Shown piece by piece: positions 63,495 to 64,000 of a DNA stretch of 64,000 bases. The notes below the pieces were generated by a model. That model searched no databases. It was not told the DNA's origin and worked only from the letters and a program-made list of their open reading frames with translations. A program made the position numbers and the translations under genes. The stretch's first letter is position 1, and every line of letters starts with the position of its first letter. The stretch comes from Streptococcus mitis. Lineage in GTDB: Bacteria > Bacillota > Bacilli > Lactobacillales > Streptococcaceae. The stretch covers positions 1 through 64,000 of the forward strand of contig NZ_JPFW01000006.1 of the NCBI RefSeq assembly GCF_000722705.1, read 5' to 3'.

Positions 63495-64000
63495 ATGACT
63501 AACTACATTGCAATTGATATCGGTGGAACTAACATCAAGTATGGTTTGGTTGATCAAGAGGGGCAACTTCTTGAATCGCATGAGATACCGACAGAGGCAC
63601 ATAAGGGTGGTCCCCATATTTTAGAGAAAACCAAACAGATTGTAGCTAGTTATCTTGAAAAAGATTCTGTAGCAGGTGTTGCCATTTCTTCGGCAGGTAT
63701 GGTGGATCCTGACAAGGGTGAGATTTTCTATGCTGGCCCACAGATTCCAAACTATGCAGGTACACAGTTCAAGAAGGAAATCGAGACTAGCTTTGATATT
63801 CCTTGTGAAATTGAAAATGATGTCAACTGTGCAGGTCTTGCAGAAGCAGTTTCGGGATCTGGTAAGGGAGCAAGCGTGACCCTTTGCTTGACCATTGGAA
63901 CAGGTATTGGCGGTTGTTTAATTATTGACGGTCAAGTCTTCCATGGTTTTAGTAACTCTGCCTGCGAGGTTGGCTATCTACACATGCAGGATGGAGCTTT
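63495..64000 (+). CDS. nanK: ROK-family sugar kinase, probable N-acetylmannosamine kinase, cut by the window end
   Basis: The frame from ATG 63495, after AAGGAGG, is open to the window end (168 codons). It has IDIGGTNIKYG (phosphate-binding), IENDVNCAGLAEA (catalytic Asp) and IGTGIGGCLI. Next to lyase and nanE it should phosphorylate ManNAc. The zinc-binding ROK motif lies outside the window. Confidence 0.88.
   Translation, partial: MTNYIAIDIGGTNIKYGLVDQEGQLLESHEIPTEAHKGGPHILEKTKQIVASYLEKDSVAGVAISSAGMVDPDKGEIFYAGPQIPNYAGTQFKKEIETSFDIPCEIENDVNCAGLAEAVSGSGKGASVTLCLTIGTGIGGCLIIDGQVFHGFSNSACEVGYLHMQDGA

Overview
This window comes from a low-GC Gram-positive coccus of the Streptococcus mitis group, very close to S. 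pneumoniae. The evidence is an IS1167-type insertion sequence end, BOX repeats with boxA and boxC, paired DAHP synthase genes, the neighbourhoods nrdR-dnaB-dnaI-der and secA-aroF-aroG-acpS-alr-recG, and the nanA/nanB sialic acid locus. Several features differ from what I remember of the pneumococcal reference layout, so S. mitis, S. pseudopneumoniae or an atypical pneumococcus are all possible. No species call was computed.

Layout. 1-360: end of an IS1167-like element. 392-2000: tRNA-Lys, a structured RNA I call 6S RNA, and rarA, all on the minus strand. 2400-5210: an AT-rich accessory patch with decayed small genes, a minus-strand row of small putative immunity proteins (two LSM-like, two CPCC cysteine-rich) without a toxin gene, and a hicA-hicB toxin-antitoxin pair. 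5394-12832: DUF3013, an M50 peptidase split by a stop codon, NUDIX, GIY-YIG, prmA, rsmE, pepF, DUF2785. 12940-14074: an SDR gene and an aquaporin gene, both missing their 5' ends and joined head to head. 14133-16840: queC-queD-queE-queF with two BOX elements and an attenuator-like leader. 16907-20887: trxA, a MarR regulator, lrgAB and an ABC exporter.

21069-25330 is the most unusual block. A tyrosine recombinase gene sits next to a 3.2-kb segment bounded by a 28-bp perfect inverted repeat (32 bp with one mismatch). The segment holds two convergent genes, a STAND-like P-loop ATPase with a helical C-terminal half and a D-Ala-D-Ala-ligase-like ATP-grasp enzyme. Each repeat carries the ribosome binding site of its gene and looks like a recombinase core site. 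I infer a DNA inversion switch that exchanges which gene lies behind which outside promoter.

25733-32295: a GntR/ABC operon, then nrdR-dnaB-dnaI-nitroreductase-der. 32224-33235 is a diverged tandem duplication of the der 3' end and a small membrane gene. 33692-41883: secA, two DAHP synthases, acpS, alr, recG. 42007-42172: a small unit with a CiaR-like promoter, a 20-codon ORF and a terminator, followed by an acetyl xylan esterase.

43609-64000 is the sialic acid regulon. A 1961-residue LPXTG-anchored NanA-type sialidase carries two trypsin-like protease domains at its N-terminus. It is followed by yhcH, an ABC importer (binding protein and two permeases), secreted NanB, a Gfo/Idh oxidoreductase, nanE, satA-satB-satC, a second yhcH, a DUF624 gene, N-acetylneuraminate lyase and a ROK kinase cut by the window end. 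NanA and NanB release Neu5Ac and 2,7-anhydro-Neu5Ac, the importers take them up, and lyase, kinase and NanE convert sialic acid to GlcNAc-6-P. Three promoters (nanA, yhcH, nanE) share a TTGAAA -35 embedded in a cre-like box, which implies CcpA control. The permease satC carries a one-base frameshift in an A-tract.
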